This document shows positions 17,598-26,841 of a stretch of 64,000 nt of DNA, piece by piece; the stretch's first letter is position 1; the number at the start of each line of letters is the position of its first letter. The stretch is from contig NZ_JALJWV010000001.1 in assembly GCF_024169655.1 (NCBI RefSeq), positions 3,043,001 through 3,107,000 of the forward strand. Reading direction: 5' to 3'. The translations under genes and the position numbers were made by a program. The DNA comes from Pseudomonas marginalis. Its GTDB lineage: Bacteria; Pseudomonadota; Gammaproteobacteria; Pseudomonadales; Pseudomonadaceae. The notes beneath the pieces were generated by a model. It did not search any database, had not been told where the DNA came from, and worked only from the letters and a program-made list of their open reading frames with translations.

Positions 17598-19025
17598 ATG
17601 AGCACAGCAACAATCGGACAGGCTTATAACTATAAAGTCGTCCGCCAATTCGTGATCGCCACCATCGTATGGGGCGTTGTGGGCATGGCCATGGGCGTGT
17701 GGATCGCTTCGCAACTGGTCTGGCCGCAAATGAACCTTGATTTGCCCTGGACGACCTTTGGCCGACTGCGACCGTTGCACACCAGCCTAGTGATCTTCGG
17801 GTTCGCCGGCAGCGCGCAATTCGCCGCCAGTTATTACGCGGTACAGCGCACCTGCCAGGTGCGGCTGTTTTCCGACAGCCTCGCCGCGTTTACGTTCTGG
17901 GGTTGGCAATCGGTCATCGTGATCATGTTGATCAGCCTGCCGCTGGGCTACACCACCACCAAGGAGTATGCCGAGATCGAATTCTCCGGCGCGGTGTGGA
18001 TGACGGTCGTGTGGGTGGCCTACGCCATTGTGTTTTTCACCACGGTGGTGCGGCGCCAGACCCGGCACATCTATGTGGGCAACTGGTTTTTCGGCGCGTT
18101 TATCCTGGTGATCGCCATGCTGCATGTGGTCAACCACCTGGCGATTCCAGTGGACTGGTTCAAGTCCTACCCCGTGTATTCCGGCGCCACCGATGCGATG
18201 GTGCAATGGTGGTACGGGCATAACGCCGTAGGCTTTTTCCTCACCACCGGCTTCCTTGGGATGATGTACTACTTCGTGCCGAAACAAGTCGGGCGGCCGG
18301 TGTATTCCTATCGGCTGTCCATCGTGCACTTCTGGGCGCTGATCACCCTGTACATCTGGGCCGGGCCGCACCACTTGCATTACACGGCGCTGCCGGATTG
18401 GGCGCAGTCACTGGGCATGGCGATGTCGCTGATCCTGCTGGCACCGAGCTGGGGCGGCATGATCAACGGCATGATGACCTTGTCGGGCGCCTGGCATAAG
18501 CTGCGCAGCGACCCGATCCTGCGCTTTTTGGTGTTGTCGCTGGCGTTCTACGGCATGTCGACCTTCGAGGGGCCGATGATGGCGATCAAGACCGTCAACG
18601 CCCTCTCCCACTACACCGACTGGACCATCGGCCACGTGCATGCCGGCGCATTGGGCTGGGTGGCGATGATCACCTTCGGCTCGCTGTACCACATGATCCC
18701 GAAAGTCTTCGGCCGCCAGCAGATGCACAGCGTGACGCTGATCAACCTGCACTTCTGGCTGGCGACCATCGGCACCGTGCTGTACATCGCCTCGATGTGG
18801 GTCAACGGCATTACCCAGGGCCTGATGTGGCGTGCGATCAACGATGACGGCACCCTCACCTACTCGTTTGTCGAGGCCTTGCAGGCCAGCCACCCGGGGT
18901 TTGTGGTGCGCTTTGCCGGTGGTGTGTTGTTTCTCAGCGGCATGCTGCTGATGGCCTACAACACCTGGCGCACCGTGCGGGTCGCGGACTTGCAGGTCGC
19001 GCAACTTGACGCGCGGATCGCCTGA
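17598..19025 (+). CDS. ccoN: Orphan cbb3-type cytochrome c oxidase catalytic subunit I (CcoN)
   Basis: A 475-residue polytopic membrane protein of the heme-copper oxidase family, CcoN type. Heme and CuB ligands are in recognisable motifs: [42 protein letters not shown] and [13 protein letters not shown]. The start MSTATIG has GGGAGGA upstream; an earlier in-frame ATG gives an unlikely extension. No ccoO or ccoP is encoded nearby, only a small CcoQ-like gene. It is therefore an orphan subunit expected to assemble with CcoO/CcoP from elsewhere, as CcoN4 does in P. aeruginosa, where such isoforms confer cyanide tolerance. No clear ANR box was found upstream. Confidence 0.9.
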   Translation: MSTATIGQAYNYKVVRQFVIATIVWGVVGMAMGVWIASQLVWPQMNLDLPWTTFGRLRPLHTSLVIFGFAGSAQFAASYYAVQRTCQVRLFSDSLAAFTFWGWQSVIVIMLISLPLGYTTTKEYAEIEFSGAVWMTVVWVAYAIVFFTTVVRRQTRHIYVGNWFFGAFILVIAMLHVVNHLAIPVDWFKSYPVYSGATDAMVQWWYGHNAVGFFLTTGFLGMMYYFVPKQVGRPVYSYRLSIVHFWALITLYIWAGPHHLHYTALPDWAQSLGMAMSLILLAPSWGGMINGMMTLSGAWHKLRSDPILRFLVLSLAFYGMSTFEGPMMAIKTVNALSHYTDWTIGHVHAGALGWVAMITFGSLYHMIPKVFGRQQMHSVTLINLHFWLATIGTVLYIASMWVNGITQGLMWRAINDDGTLTYSFVEALQASHPGFVVRFAGGVLFLSGMLLMAYNTWRTVRVADLQVAQLDARIA

Positions 19026-19234
19026 TGTGGGGCCTGTTGATGGTCGCGTGCCTGTATGGCGCGGTGGAGTACTGTTTGCGCGGTCAATCCGAGGAGACGC
19101 TGGATGAGGCCAGCCTGATTCCGTTCGCCGACGACCCGGAGGTGGCGCGCCGGGTGGAGCTGGCCACCGGCAAACAGATCCACGCGGTGGCACCGGAGCA
19201 AGCCAGGCCAGGCTGGGGCAATCGGGATATGTGA
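19025..19234 (+). CDS. Small CcoQ-like membrane protein
   Basis: A 69-residue protein with one N-terminal hydrophobic segment (LLMVACLYGAVEYCL) and an acidic then basic soluble tail. Its ATG overlaps the ccoN stop in TGATG, so it is translationally coupled to ccoN. Position and size suggest an accessory CcoQ-like subunit that stabilises the oxidase, though the tail is not recognisably homologous to canonical CcoQ. Confidence 0.7.
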   Translation: MWGLLMVACLYGAVEYCLRGQSEETLDEASLIPFADDPEVARRVELATGKQIHAVAPEQARPGWGNRDM

Positions 19235-19324
19235 AACTGCTCCGGTGATTTGGCGCGCAACTGCGTATGACTAATCGGTGGTCGATGGGTAAGGTGATGC
19301 GATATTTCTTGTCAGGAGCATCGC

Positions 19325-20017
19325 ATGCGCACCATCGGCCTGATCGGCGGCATGAGCTGGGAGTCCAGCGCCGAGTACTACCGCATCATCAACCAGCGCG
19401 TGCGCGACCAACTCGGCCCGCTGCGCTCGGCGCAATTGCTGATGTACAGCGTGGACTTCGGTCCGGTGGAGCAGGCCCAGCATGCCGGACGCTGGGACGA
19501 CGCCGCGCTGATCCTGGAAGATGCCGCACGCCGCCTGCAAGCCGGGGGTGCCGAGTGTGTGGTGTTGTGTACCAACACCATGCACTTGGTGGCGCCGCGG
19601 ATCGAAGCGGCGGTGTCGATTCCCTTTCTGCATATTGCCGACGCCGCAGGTTCGGCGGCCGTGGCCGCTGGCACACTGACCGTCGGTTTACTCGGTACGG
19701 CGTTCACCATGGAACAGGACTTCCTCACGTCACGCCTCGCCGCCCACGGCCTGAACGTGCTGGTGCCAAACGCGGACGAGCGCCAGGCCGTGCACCGGAT
19801 CATCTATGAGGAGTTGTGCGTCGGCGTGATCAGCGAGGCGTCACGCCAGGTCTATCAGCGCGTGATTGCGTCCCTGGCCGCACGCGGCGCCCAGGCAGTC
19901 ATCCTGGGCTGCACGGAAATCGGCCTGCTGATCAAACCCGAACACTGCGACCTGCCGCTGCTGGACACCACCGCGCTGCATGCGCAGGCAGCGGTGGCGT
20001 TCGCGTTACGGGACTAA
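19325..20017 (+). CDS. Aspartate/glutamate racemase family protein
   Basis: A 230-residue protein with the two-domain racemase pattern: GLIGGMSWESSAEYY at the N-terminus and the two catalytic cysteines, Cys82 (VLCTNTMH) and Cys196 (ILGCTEIGLL). It interconverts L- and D-amino acids, most likely aspartate, without a cofactor. AGGAG is present 6 bases before the ATG. It overlaps the convergent glycerate kinase gene by 4 bases at the stops. Confidence 0.9.
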   Translation: MRTIGLIGGMSWESSAEYYRIINQRVRDQLGPLRSAQLLMYSVDFGPVEQAQHAGRWDDAALILEDAARRLQAGGAECVVLCTNTMHLVAPRIEAAVSIPFLHIADAAGSAAVAAGTLTVGLLGTAFTMEQDFLTSRLAAHGLNVLVPNADERQAVHRIIYEELCVGVISEASRQVYQRVIASLAARGAQAVILGCTEIGLLIKPEHCDLPLLDTTALHAQAAVAFALRD

Positions 20018-21165
20018 GCCGAGGTTCTTGACCCCGCTGCGCGGCGCCACAGCCGCGCAACATCCGCCGCTCGCTCGCGCAACAAGCGCGGTGCCTCGCT
20101 GCAGGCCTGCTCCAGGCTCATCGGCCCGGACGGCAAGGCGAAAGCCGCATCCACGCCGTGGGCGTACATCTGCTCGTAGCCTTCACCCAGCGTGCCGGCG
20201 ATTACGATCACCGGGACATGGTGGCGCTGGGCAATGCCCGCCACACCGAAAGGCGTTTTACCGCGCAGCGTCTGGGCATCGAAACGGCCTTCGCCGGTGA
20301 TCACCAGGTCGGCGCCGCGTACCGCTTCGTCGAGGCCGACCAGTTCGGCGACGACCTCTACCCCCGCACGGAACTGCGCACCGAGGAAGGCCTTGGCAGC
20401 AAACCCCAGGCCGCCGGCAGCGCCACTGCCGGGTTCGTCGCGCACGTCATTGGGCAATACCTTGGCGCAGTGGTCGGCAAAGTGGCCGAGGGCCGCGTCG
20501 AGTTGTTCGACCTGCTGCGCACTGGCGCCTTTTTGCGGGCCGAAAATCGCGGAGGCACCATGGGCACCGCACAGCGGGTTATTCACGTCGGCGGCGATTT
20601 CAAAGCGCACCTGGGCCAGGCGCGGGTCGAGGTGTTCCAGGCTGATCCGCGCCAGATGGGCCAAGGCCAGGCCACCCGGGGCCAGAGCGTTATCCTCGGC
20701 ATCGAACAACTGCACGCCGAGCGCCTGCATCGCACCGGCGCCGCCATCGTTGGTGGCACTGCCGCCAATCGCCAGGATGATGCGCTGCGCACCGGCGTCG
20801 AGGGCTGCGCGGATCAGTTCGCCGGTGCCAAAGGTAGTCGTGGAGCACGCGTCGCGCTGCCCCGGCGGGACCAATTGCAGACCGCTGGCTTCGGCCATTT
20901 CAATGAGTGCGGTGTGGCTGTCGGCCAGCCAGCCCCAATGCGCATCCACTGTGGCGCCCAAGGGGCCTTTCACCGATTGGCGCCGCAGCTCGCCCTGGCA
21001 GGCGGCGAGTACCGACTCCACCGTACCTTCACCGCCGTCCGCCATCGGGCATTGGACCAATTGCGCCTCCGGCCAGACCTGCGCCAAGCCTTCGGCAATG
21101 GCCTGGGCGACGCCTTCGGCACTCAGGCTGTCCTTGAACGAATCGGGGGCGATGATGATTTTCAT
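20014..21165 (-). CDS. Glycerate kinase (GarK/GlxK type)
   Basis: A 383-residue type 1 glycerate kinase. Family motifs are present: KIIIAPDSFKDSLSA at the N-terminus, PMADGGEGT, IGGSATNDGGAGAMQALG and DLVITGEGRFDAQT. It phosphorylates D-glycerate, giving 2-phosphoglycerate in the GarK type. The start MKIIIAPD is the family start; upstream in-frame codons do not fit. Next to it lie a CdaR-type regulator and an MFS transporter, which together suggest use of glycerate or sugar diacids (glucarate, galactarate). Confidence 0.93.
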   Translation of the reverse strand: MKIIIAPDSFKDSLSAEGVAQAIAEGLAQVWPEAQLVQCPMADGGEGTVESVLAACQGELRRQSVKGPLGATVDAHWGWLADSHTALIEMAEASGLQLVPPGQRDACSTTTFGTGELIRAALDAGAQRIILAIGGSATNDGGAGAMQALGVQLFDAEDNALAPGGLALAHLARISLEHLDPRLAQVRFEIAADVNNPLCGAHGASAIFGPQKGASAQQVEQLDAALGHFADHCAKVLPNDVRDEPGSGAAGGLGFAAKAFLGAQFRAGVEVVAELVGLDEAVRGADLVITGEGRFDAQTLRGKTPFGVAGIAQRHHVPVIVIAGTLGEGYEQMYAHGVDAAFALPSGPMSLEQACSEAPRLLRERAADVARLWRRAAGSRTSA

Positions 21166-21256
21166 GGGCTTTCTCCGGTTTTTATGACGCCCATGCTGCC
21201 AGTTGCCAGCGGCAATGACGCTGGTCCGATGCACAAGTACGAACCTGGCTTGTTGG

Positions 21257-22363
21257 TCATTCCGACAAAGCCTGGGGCAGCAACTGGACGCCGAGGTACA
21301 GCGCGAGCATGCCGTCCAGAGTCAGCGGGTCGACCCCGCTGAGTTCGGCAATCCGCTCCATGCGGTAGCGCAGGCTGTTGCGGTGAATGCCCAGCGCATC
21401 GGCACACGCCTGGCTTTGCCCATCGTGTTCGCACCAACTGCGCAAGGTGGCCTGCAGTTGGCCGTTGTTGTCCTTGGCCAGCACTTTTCGCAGCGGGTTG
21501 AGCAATTCGTCCAGGGCATCGTCGTTGCGATGCCGCCAGAGCATCACCGGCAGGCGATAGCGGTTGAGGGTCAGCAGCCGCGAGTGCGGAAGTACGTCAC
21601 GACCGTAGGCCAGCAAATCGCCCACACGCCGATAACAACGACGCAACCCCGCCAAACCATCGGCTTGCCCGCCGACCGCCACCCGCTGGATATTCCAGCC
21701 CAGGCCCTGGAGCTTTTCCAGCAGGCGCGGATTGTCCACCTGTACCGCCGCCGGCCGGCACCAGAGCAAGGAATACTGCGCGGAGCTGACGCACCAACTG
21801 TCCGGATAGCGCGACGTCAACCAGGCGCTCAGCGCTTCCGCCGTCTGCCCCGCCCCCAACTCGAACAGATACGGCGTGCGCGCCATCTGCGGCTTGAGCC
21901 CCAGTTGCTGCGCCTCATCCACCAGACGCGGCGAGTCGCCGGTCTCGGCCAGCAGCAATGCCAGCAAATCGTCGCAGCGCTGGCGTCGCCATTGTTGCTC
22001 GGCTTGCTGATGACGGTGACTGACCAGCATTTCTGCGGTCATGCGCACCAGTTCGGCGTAAGTGCGCAGCCCCTCCGGTTCGCCAGTAATACCGAGCACA
22101 CCGATCAGGCGCTGGTCGTGCATCAGCGGCAGGTTGATGCCGGGTTGCACGCCCTTGAGGTGTTTGGCGGTCTGCCCGTCGATCTCCACCACCCGACCAT
22201 TGGCCAACACCAGTTGCGCGCCTTCATGCCGCGTGTTGATGCGCTCCGGCTCGCCGCTACCAAGGATCAGGCCCTGGCTGTCCATGACGTTGACGTTATG
22301 CGGCAGGATCGCCATGGTGCGATCGACGATATCCTGCGCCAGGTCATGATCCAGCTCGAACAT
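21257..22363 (-). CDS. cdaR: CdaR-family sugar-diacid regulator
   Basis: A 368-residue regulator. The N-terminal 135 residues form the sugar-diacid recognition domain (LDHDLAQDIVDRTMAILPHNVNVMD, INLPLMHDQRLIGVLGITG), and the C-terminus is a PucR-type helix-turn-helix (CADALGIHRNSLRYRMERI). In E. coli CdaR activates glucarate, galactarate and glycerate use. It is divergent from the MFS gene and upstream of the glycerate kinase gene on the same strand, so it probably controls both. The 161-base intergenic region is the expected operator; I could not pick out its site. Confidence 0.9.
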   Translation of the reverse strand: MFELDHDLAQDIVDRTMAILPHNVNVMDSQGLILGSGEPERINTRHEGAQLVLANGRVVEIDGQTAKHLKGVQPGINLPLMHDQRLIGVLGITGEPEGLRTYAELVRMTAEMLVSHRHQQAEQQWRRQRCDDLLALLLAETGDSPRLVDEAQQLGLKPQMARTPYLFELGAGQTAEALSAWLTSRYPDSWCVSSAQYSLLWCRPAAVQVDNPRLLEKLQGLGWNIQRVAVGGQADGLAGLRRCYRRVGDLLAYGRDVLPHSRLLTLNRYRLPVMLWRHRNDDALDELLNPLRKVLAKDNNGQLQATLRSWCEHDGQSQACADALGIHRNSLRYRMERIAELSGVDPLTLDGMLALYLGVQLLPQALSE

Positions 22364-22524
22364 GGGGCTAATTTCCTTGAAAGCGAAGGTTGTTCATCGG
22401 CACAGCGCAAAGGATGCTTCACTGTGCGCGAGCACAAAGACAGCACCCCGCCAGGTGGCCGAGACTCATTGGGCGATCAACGTTACCCGCGCATCGCGAA
22501 AAATCATAATAAAGAGAGACTCCC

Positions 22525-23835
22525 ATGTCACAGAGCGCCGCTGCCCCACTGGCCACCGATGACGATAAAAACGCCATCTACAAGCGCATTACCCTGCGCC
22601 TGATCCCCTTCATTTTTATCTGCTACCTGTTCAACTACCTTGACCGGGTTAACGTTGGCTTTGCCAAGTTGCAGATGCTCGATGCGCTGAAATTCAGCGA
22701 AACCGTATACGGCCTGGGTGCCGGGATCTTCTTTATTGGCTACGTGCTGTGTGGCGTACCGAGCAACCTGGCGCTGACCAAGTTCGGTCCGCGGCGCTGG
22801 ATTGCCTTGATGATGATCGTCTGGGGCGCGCTGTCCACCTGCCTGCTGTTCGTCACCACGCCGACGCATTTCTATACGTTGCGCCTGTTGACCGGTGCCG
22901 CCGAAGCTGGCTTCTTCCCCGGTGTGGTGCTGTATCTCTCGCAGTGGTTCCCGACGTTCCGCCGTGGGCGGATCATGGCGTTGTTCATGTCGGCGATTCC
23001 GGTGTCCGGCCTGCTGGGCAGCCCGTTTTCCGGCTGGATTCTCAACCATTTCGGCACCGGCCAAGGCGGCCTCGCCGGCTGGCAGTGGATGTTCCTGTTG
23101 CAAGGCATCCCGACCGTGATTCTGGGCGCCCTCGCCTACTTCCTGCTCAGCGACAGCTTTGCCAACGCCAAGTGGCTCAAGCCGCATGAACGTGCGGTGC
23201 TGGAAGCCGACCACGCCACTGACTTGGCAAACAAGCCGAAAACCACCACCGACTCCCTCGCCGAAGTGTTCAAGAACCCGGCGATCTGGGCGTTCGGCCT
23301 GATCTATTTCTGCATCCAGAGCGGCGTCTACGCGATCAACTTCTGGCTGCCGTCGATCATCAAGAACCTGGGTTTCAGCGATAACCTGGTGATCGGCTGG
23401 CTCAGCGCGATTCCCTACCTGCTGGCCGCCGTGTTCATGTTGCTGGTGGGCCGCTCGGCTGACTTGCGCAAGGAGCGGCGCTGGCATTTGGTGGTGCCGA
23501 TGTTGATGGGCGCTCTGGGCCTGGTGATCGCGGTGAATTTCGCCACCACCCCGGCTATCGCGATTCTCGGCCTGACCATCGCCACCATGGGCGCCCTCAC
23601 CGGCCTGCCGATGTTCTGGCCGGTGCCCACCGCCATGCTCAGTGCGGGCGCGGCGGCAGGTGGCCTGGCGTTGATCAACTCGATGGGCCAGATGGCCGGC
23701 TTCCTCAGCCCGTATATCGTCGGTTTTGTGAAAGATGCCACCGGGTCCACGGATAGTGCGCTGTACCTGCTGGCGGCGGTGATCGTCGGCGGCAGTGTGT
23801 TGGCATTGCGTATGACCCGGACCCTCAAGGTCTGA
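22525..23835 (+). CDS. MFS transporter, anion:cation symporter family
   Basis: A 436-residue transporter with about 12 membrane helices and the motifs of the glucarate/phthalate/tartrate ACS family: FNYLDRVNVGFAKLQM in the first segment, RRWIALMMIVWG and AAEAGFFPGVVLYLSQWF. It imports an organic anion with a cation across the inner membrane. The neighbouring cdaR and glycerate kinase genes point to glycerate or a sugar diacid as substrate; this is inference. GAGAGA precedes the ATG. Confidence 0.88.
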   Translation: MSQSAAAPLATDDDKNAIYKRITLRLIPFIFICYLFNYLDRVNVGFAKLQMLDALKFSETVYGLGAGIFFIGYVLCGVPSNLALTKFGPRRWIALMMIVWGALSTCLLFVTTPTHFYTLRLLTGAAEAGFFPGVVLYLSQWFPTFRRGRIMALFMSAIPVSGLLGSPFSGWILNHFGTGQGGLAGWQWMFLLQGIPTVILGALAYFLLSDSFANAKWLKPHERAVLEADHATDLANKPKTTTDSLAEVFKNPAIWAFGLIYFCIQSGVYAINFWLPSIIKNLGFSDNLVIGWLSAIPYLLAAVFMLLVGRSADLRKERRWHLVVPMLMGALGLVIAVNFATTPAIAILGLTIATMGALTGLPMFWPVPTAMLSAGAAAGGLALINSMGQMAGFLSPYIVGFVKDATGSTDSALYLLAAVIVGGSVLALRMTRTLKV

Positions 23836-23844
23836 CGCGGGCGT

Positions 23845-23873
23845 ACAGGTGGGGCACGCCTGCTCCCACCTGT
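23845..23873. repeat. REP-like hairpin
   Basis: ACAGGTGGG and CCCACCTGT form perfect 9-base arms around an 11-base loop. The reverse complement contains GGTGGGAGCAGGC, like the GTGGGAGC-type repetitive extragenic palindromes common in fluorescent pseudomonads. It sits between the convergent MFS and SDR genes and may also act as a terminator or mRNA end. A single copy was noticed in this window. Confidence 0.5.
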
Positions 23874-23882
23874 CTGCGGTGT

Positions 23883-24587
23883 TTACAACAGCCCGCCGCC
23901 GTTGATATCAATCACGGCGCCGGTCATAAAGCCATTTTCCATGGCCAATACATACCCCTCCGCCACTTCGTCGGACTGCCCGACGCGCCCTACCGGCAAT
24001 GTGCCCCCCACGCTGGCAAACATCGCCAGGCGCTGCGCTTCGTCCAACCCGGCATACGCCGGCGTGTCGATCACGCCAGGGCAGATCACATTGACCCGAC
24101 GCGGTGCCAGCTCCTTGGCCAATTGCTTGCCCAGCGCTTCGGTGGCGGCATTGATACCGGTCTTGATGAACTGACCGGGCGCCAATTTGCGCCCCAGTTG
24201 ACCGGAGGTCAGGCTGATGCTGCCGTGCTCGTCGAGGAACGGCAGCGCCCGTTGAATCGCGCGCAACGAACCCCAGAGTTTGACGTTGAAATTATCCTGG
24301 GCTTCGTCCAGGTCGGTGTCGACCAGGTGCTTGGCGCGCACTGACGGGCCGGCGGTATAGACCAAATGATCAAAGTGCCCCACGGCCTCGAACAGGCGTT
24401 GCAGAGAGGCGCTGTCAGTGACATCCACCGGTTCGCTGCGCACGCCGTTCTCGACGCCGGAGGACACACGCCGTCCGGCCAGCACCACCTGTGCGCCATG
24501 CGCGGCTGCCGCCTTGGCCACCGCTGCGCCAATGCCGCTGCTGCCGCCGATAACGACGACAGTTTTGCCGCTGAGAGAATGGGTCAT
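23883..24587 (-). CDS. Short-chain dehydrogenase/reductase
   Basis: A 234-residue classical SDR-like enzyme with the Rossmann glycine motif (VVIGGSSGIGAAVAKA) and Arg in VLAGRRVSS, which favours NADP(H). The usual catalytic YxxxK is not in its normal form: after SLTSGQLG the sequence runs KLAPGQFIKTGINAATEALGKQLAKEL, so the tyrosine is Phe, with Lys about three residues later. The protein may be catalytically altered. AGGA lies 9 bases before the ATG. It is divergent from a LysR-type gene that probably regulates it. Confidence 0.85.
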   Translation of the reverse strand: MTHSLSGKTVVVIGGSSGIGAAVAKAAAAHGAQVVLAGRRVSSGVENGVRSEPVDVTDSASLQRLFEAVGHFDHLVYTAGPSVRAKHLVDTDLDEAQDNFNVKLWGSLRAIQRALPFLDEHGSISLTSGQLGRKLAPGQFIKTGINAATEALGKQLAKELAPRRVNVICPGVIDTPAYAGLDEAQRLAMFASVGGTLPVGRVGQSDEVAEGYVLAMENGFMTGAVIDINGGGLL

Positions 24588-24688
24588 GAAGAAATGTCCT
24601 GCGTCAGAAAGTGAAGGTTCATCTTCCCAGCTTGGCAATCGGCGAAAAATCCCGGTAAAACGACAAGATATTTAAAGGATTTTTACAA

Positions 24689-25591
24689 ATGAGCTCGATT
24701 CTCGACCTGGAAGTCTTCGTGCGCACCGCCGATACCGGCAGCCTGTCAGCGGCCGCGCGCAGCCTCAGCCTCACGCCGGCCGCCGCGAGCATTGCGCTCA
24801 AACGCCTGGAAACCCGCCTGGGCATACGGCTGCTGGCCCGCTCCACCCGCAGCATGCGCCTGACCGAGGAAGGCCGGCGCTACCTGGACAGTGTGCGCGT
24901 GGCGCTGGAAGCCTTGTCTGAGGGTGAACAGGCGATCAAGCAACAAGGCCAAAGCCTGAGTGGTTGGCTGCAATTGGCCGCGCCTTCGGATTTCGGGCGC
25001 AACGTACTGTTGGGCTGGCTGGATGAGTTCAAGCTGGAACACCCGAACATCCGCGTTCAATTGTTGCTTAACGACAGTAACGCCGACCTGTTCCGCGAAA
25101 CCGTCGACATCGCCCTGCGCTTCGGCGTACCCCGAGACTCCAGCCTGGTGGCGTTGCCGGTGGTGCCAGGCCACCGCCGCATCGCCTGCGCCAGCCCCGC
25201 CTATCTGGCGCGCCATGGCGCACCGAGCACGCCGGCACAACTGGCGCAACACAACACGCTGCGCTACATGCGCCAGGGACGGGCCAACAACACCTGGTAC
25301 TTCCGCCAAGGCGCAGAGCTGCAGGAAGTCGAGGTGACGGGCGACTATTTGAGCGATGACGGCGAAATCGTGCGGCGCTGGGCATTGGCCGGGCATGGCA
25401 TTGCCTATAAAGCCAACCTCGATATCGCCAGCGACATCCAGGCCGGACGCCTGGTGCCGCTGTTGACCGACTGGCAGGGCGAACCCACGCCCTTCAACCT
25501 GATGTGCCCCCATCGCCTGCAAGTGTCGGAACGGGTGAAAGTGCTGCATCGCTTCCTCCAGGCTCGTTGCCAGAGGCTGCTGAGCACATGA
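24689..25591 (+). CDS. LysR-family transcriptional regulator
   Basis: A 300-residue LTTR. The winged helix-turn-helix spans about residues 2-60 (FVRTADTGSLSAAARSLSLTPAAASIALKRLE, LLARSTRSMRLTEEG), and the effector-binding domain follows (LFRETVDIALRFGVPRDSSL). It is divergent from the SDR gene with about 100 bases between starts, the usual LTTR-target layout, and so likely controls it. AAGGA lies 8 bases upstream of the ATG. Confidence 0.92.
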   Translation: MSSILDLEVFVRTADTGSLSAAARSLSLTPAAASIALKRLETRLGIRLLARSTRSMRLTEEGRRYLDSVRVALEALSEGEQAIKQQGQSLSGWLQLAAPSDFGRNVLLGWLDEFKLEHPNIRVQLLLNDSNADLFRETVDIALRFGVPRDSSLVALPVVPGHRRIACASPAYLARHGAPSTPAQLAQHNTLRYMRQGRANNTWYFRQGAELQEVEVTGDYLSDDGEIVRRWALAGHGIAYKANLDIASDIQAGRLVPLLTDWQGEPTPFNLMCPHRLQVSERVKVLHRFLQARCQRLLST

Positions 25592-25673
25592 AGAAACACG
25601 CCCGAGGGCTTGTTCCAGAGCCTGCGAGTCTGGTATTGCATGGCACACGTTTTCCTGCCTTGAGGAGCTTTCC

Positions 25674-26684
25674 ATGATTTACCGCACATTGGGCCAATCC
25701 GGGTTGAAGGTCAGCGCCTTGACCCTGGGCACCATGATGTTTGGCGAACAGACCAACGCCGAAGACTCGCTGCGCATCATCGACAAGGCCTGGGACCAGG
25801 GCATCAACTTCATCGACACCGCCGACGTTTATACAGGCGGACGTTCGGAAGAGCTGGTCGGTGAAGCCATCGCCCGTCAGCGCCAGGACTGGGTAGTGGC
25901 GTCCAAGGTCGGCTTTGGCCCGCCAGACGGTTTGCCCAACCGCAGCGGTTTGAGCCGCAAGCGTATTTTCAACGCACTGGAAGCCAGCCTTACCCGTCTC
26001 GACACGGATTACCTGGATATCTACTACCTGCACCGCGAAGACCACAACACCCCGCTGGAGGTCAGCGTGTCGGCGATCGGCGACTTGATTCGCCAGGGCA
26101 AGATCCGTTACTGGGGCCTGTCCAACTACCGTGGCTGGCGCATTGCCGAAGTGATTCGCGTGGCCGAGCGCCTGGGCGTGGACAAGCCGGTGATCAGCCA
26201 GCCGCTGTACAACATCGTCAATCGCCAGGCCGAGGTCGAACAGATCACTGCCGCAGCCGCCTATGGCTTGGGCGTGGTGCCTTACAGCCCACTGGCCCGT
26301 GGCGTACTCAGCGGCAAATACGCACCCGATGTGACACCCGAGGCCGGCAGCCGCGCCGCGCGGCAGGACAAGCGCATTCTGGAAACCGAATGGCGGGTGG
26401 AGTCGCTGCGCATTGCCCAGCAGATCCAGCAATACGCCCAAGAGCGTGGCGTGGGGATTGTCGAATTCGCAATCGCCTGGGTCCTGAACAACGCAGCCGT
26501 CAGCTCTGCGATTGTCGGCCCGCGCACCGAAGCGCAGTGGGATGCGTACACCGGCGCATTGGATGTGAAGCTCACGGCTGAGGACGAGGCCTTTATCGAC
26601 TCGCTGGTGACGCCGGGGCACTCGTCCACCCCGGGCTTCAATGATGTCGGTCACTTTGTATCGGGCCGCATGGCACGCACGTAA
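25674..26684 (+). CDS. Aldo/keto reductase
   Basis: A 336-residue TIM-barrel NADPH-dependent aldo/keto reductase. Catalytic residues of the family are in place: Asp and Tyr in FIDTADVYTGGRSEE, Lys in VVASKVGFG, and His in YYLHREDHNTP. The C-terminal cofactor-binding segment AIVGPRTEAQWD is present. It reduces aldehydes or ketones in the cytoplasm; the substrate cannot be told. TGAGGAG precedes the ATG. It is in the same direction as the LysR gene, 82 bases downstream. Confidence 0.9.
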   Translation: MIYRTLGQSGLKVSALTLGTMMFGEQTNAEDSLRIIDKAWDQGINFIDTADVYTGGRSEELVGEAIARQRQDWVVASKVGFGPPDGLPNRSGLSRKRIFNALEASLTRLDTDYLDIYYLHREDHNTPLEVSVSAIGDLIRQGKIRYWGLSNYRGWRIAEVIRVAERLGVDKPVISQPLYNIVNRQAEVEQITAAAAYGLGVVPYSPLARGVLSGKYAPDVTPEAGSRAARQDKRILETEWRVESLRIAQQIQQYAQERGVGIVEFAIAWVLNNAAVSSAIVGPRTEAQWDAYTGALDVKLTAEDEAFIDSLVTPGHSSTPGFNDVGHFVSGRMART

Positions 26685-26705
26685 CCCCCGGAAAATTGCA
26701 GTTCA

Positions 26706-26726
26706 CTGCCCTCCTGCCGAGGGCAG
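26706..26726. repeat. Hairpin after the aldo/keto reductase gene
   Basis: CTGCCCTC and GAGGGCAG form perfect 8-base arms around a 5-base loop, 21 bases after the stop codon. No T-run follows, so it is not a classical intrinsic terminator, but it may protect the 3' end of the message or aid termination. Confidence 0.45.
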
Positions 26727-26841
26727 CGAGCAAACCTGGATGAAACGCCCCAAAACAGAGCCACCCTCTGACGCCAAAAGCACTATATTCCCCTGCTGAA
26801 ATCCCCCCTCTTTTGTATCCAACGGTTTTCGCGAGGACAGC

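Noticed and set aside
20158..21342. 394-codon plus-strand frame
   Set aside because: Antisense to the glycerate kinase gene, which carries all family motifs.
25494..26654. 386-codon minus-strand frame
   Set aside because: Antisense to the aldo/keto reductase gene.
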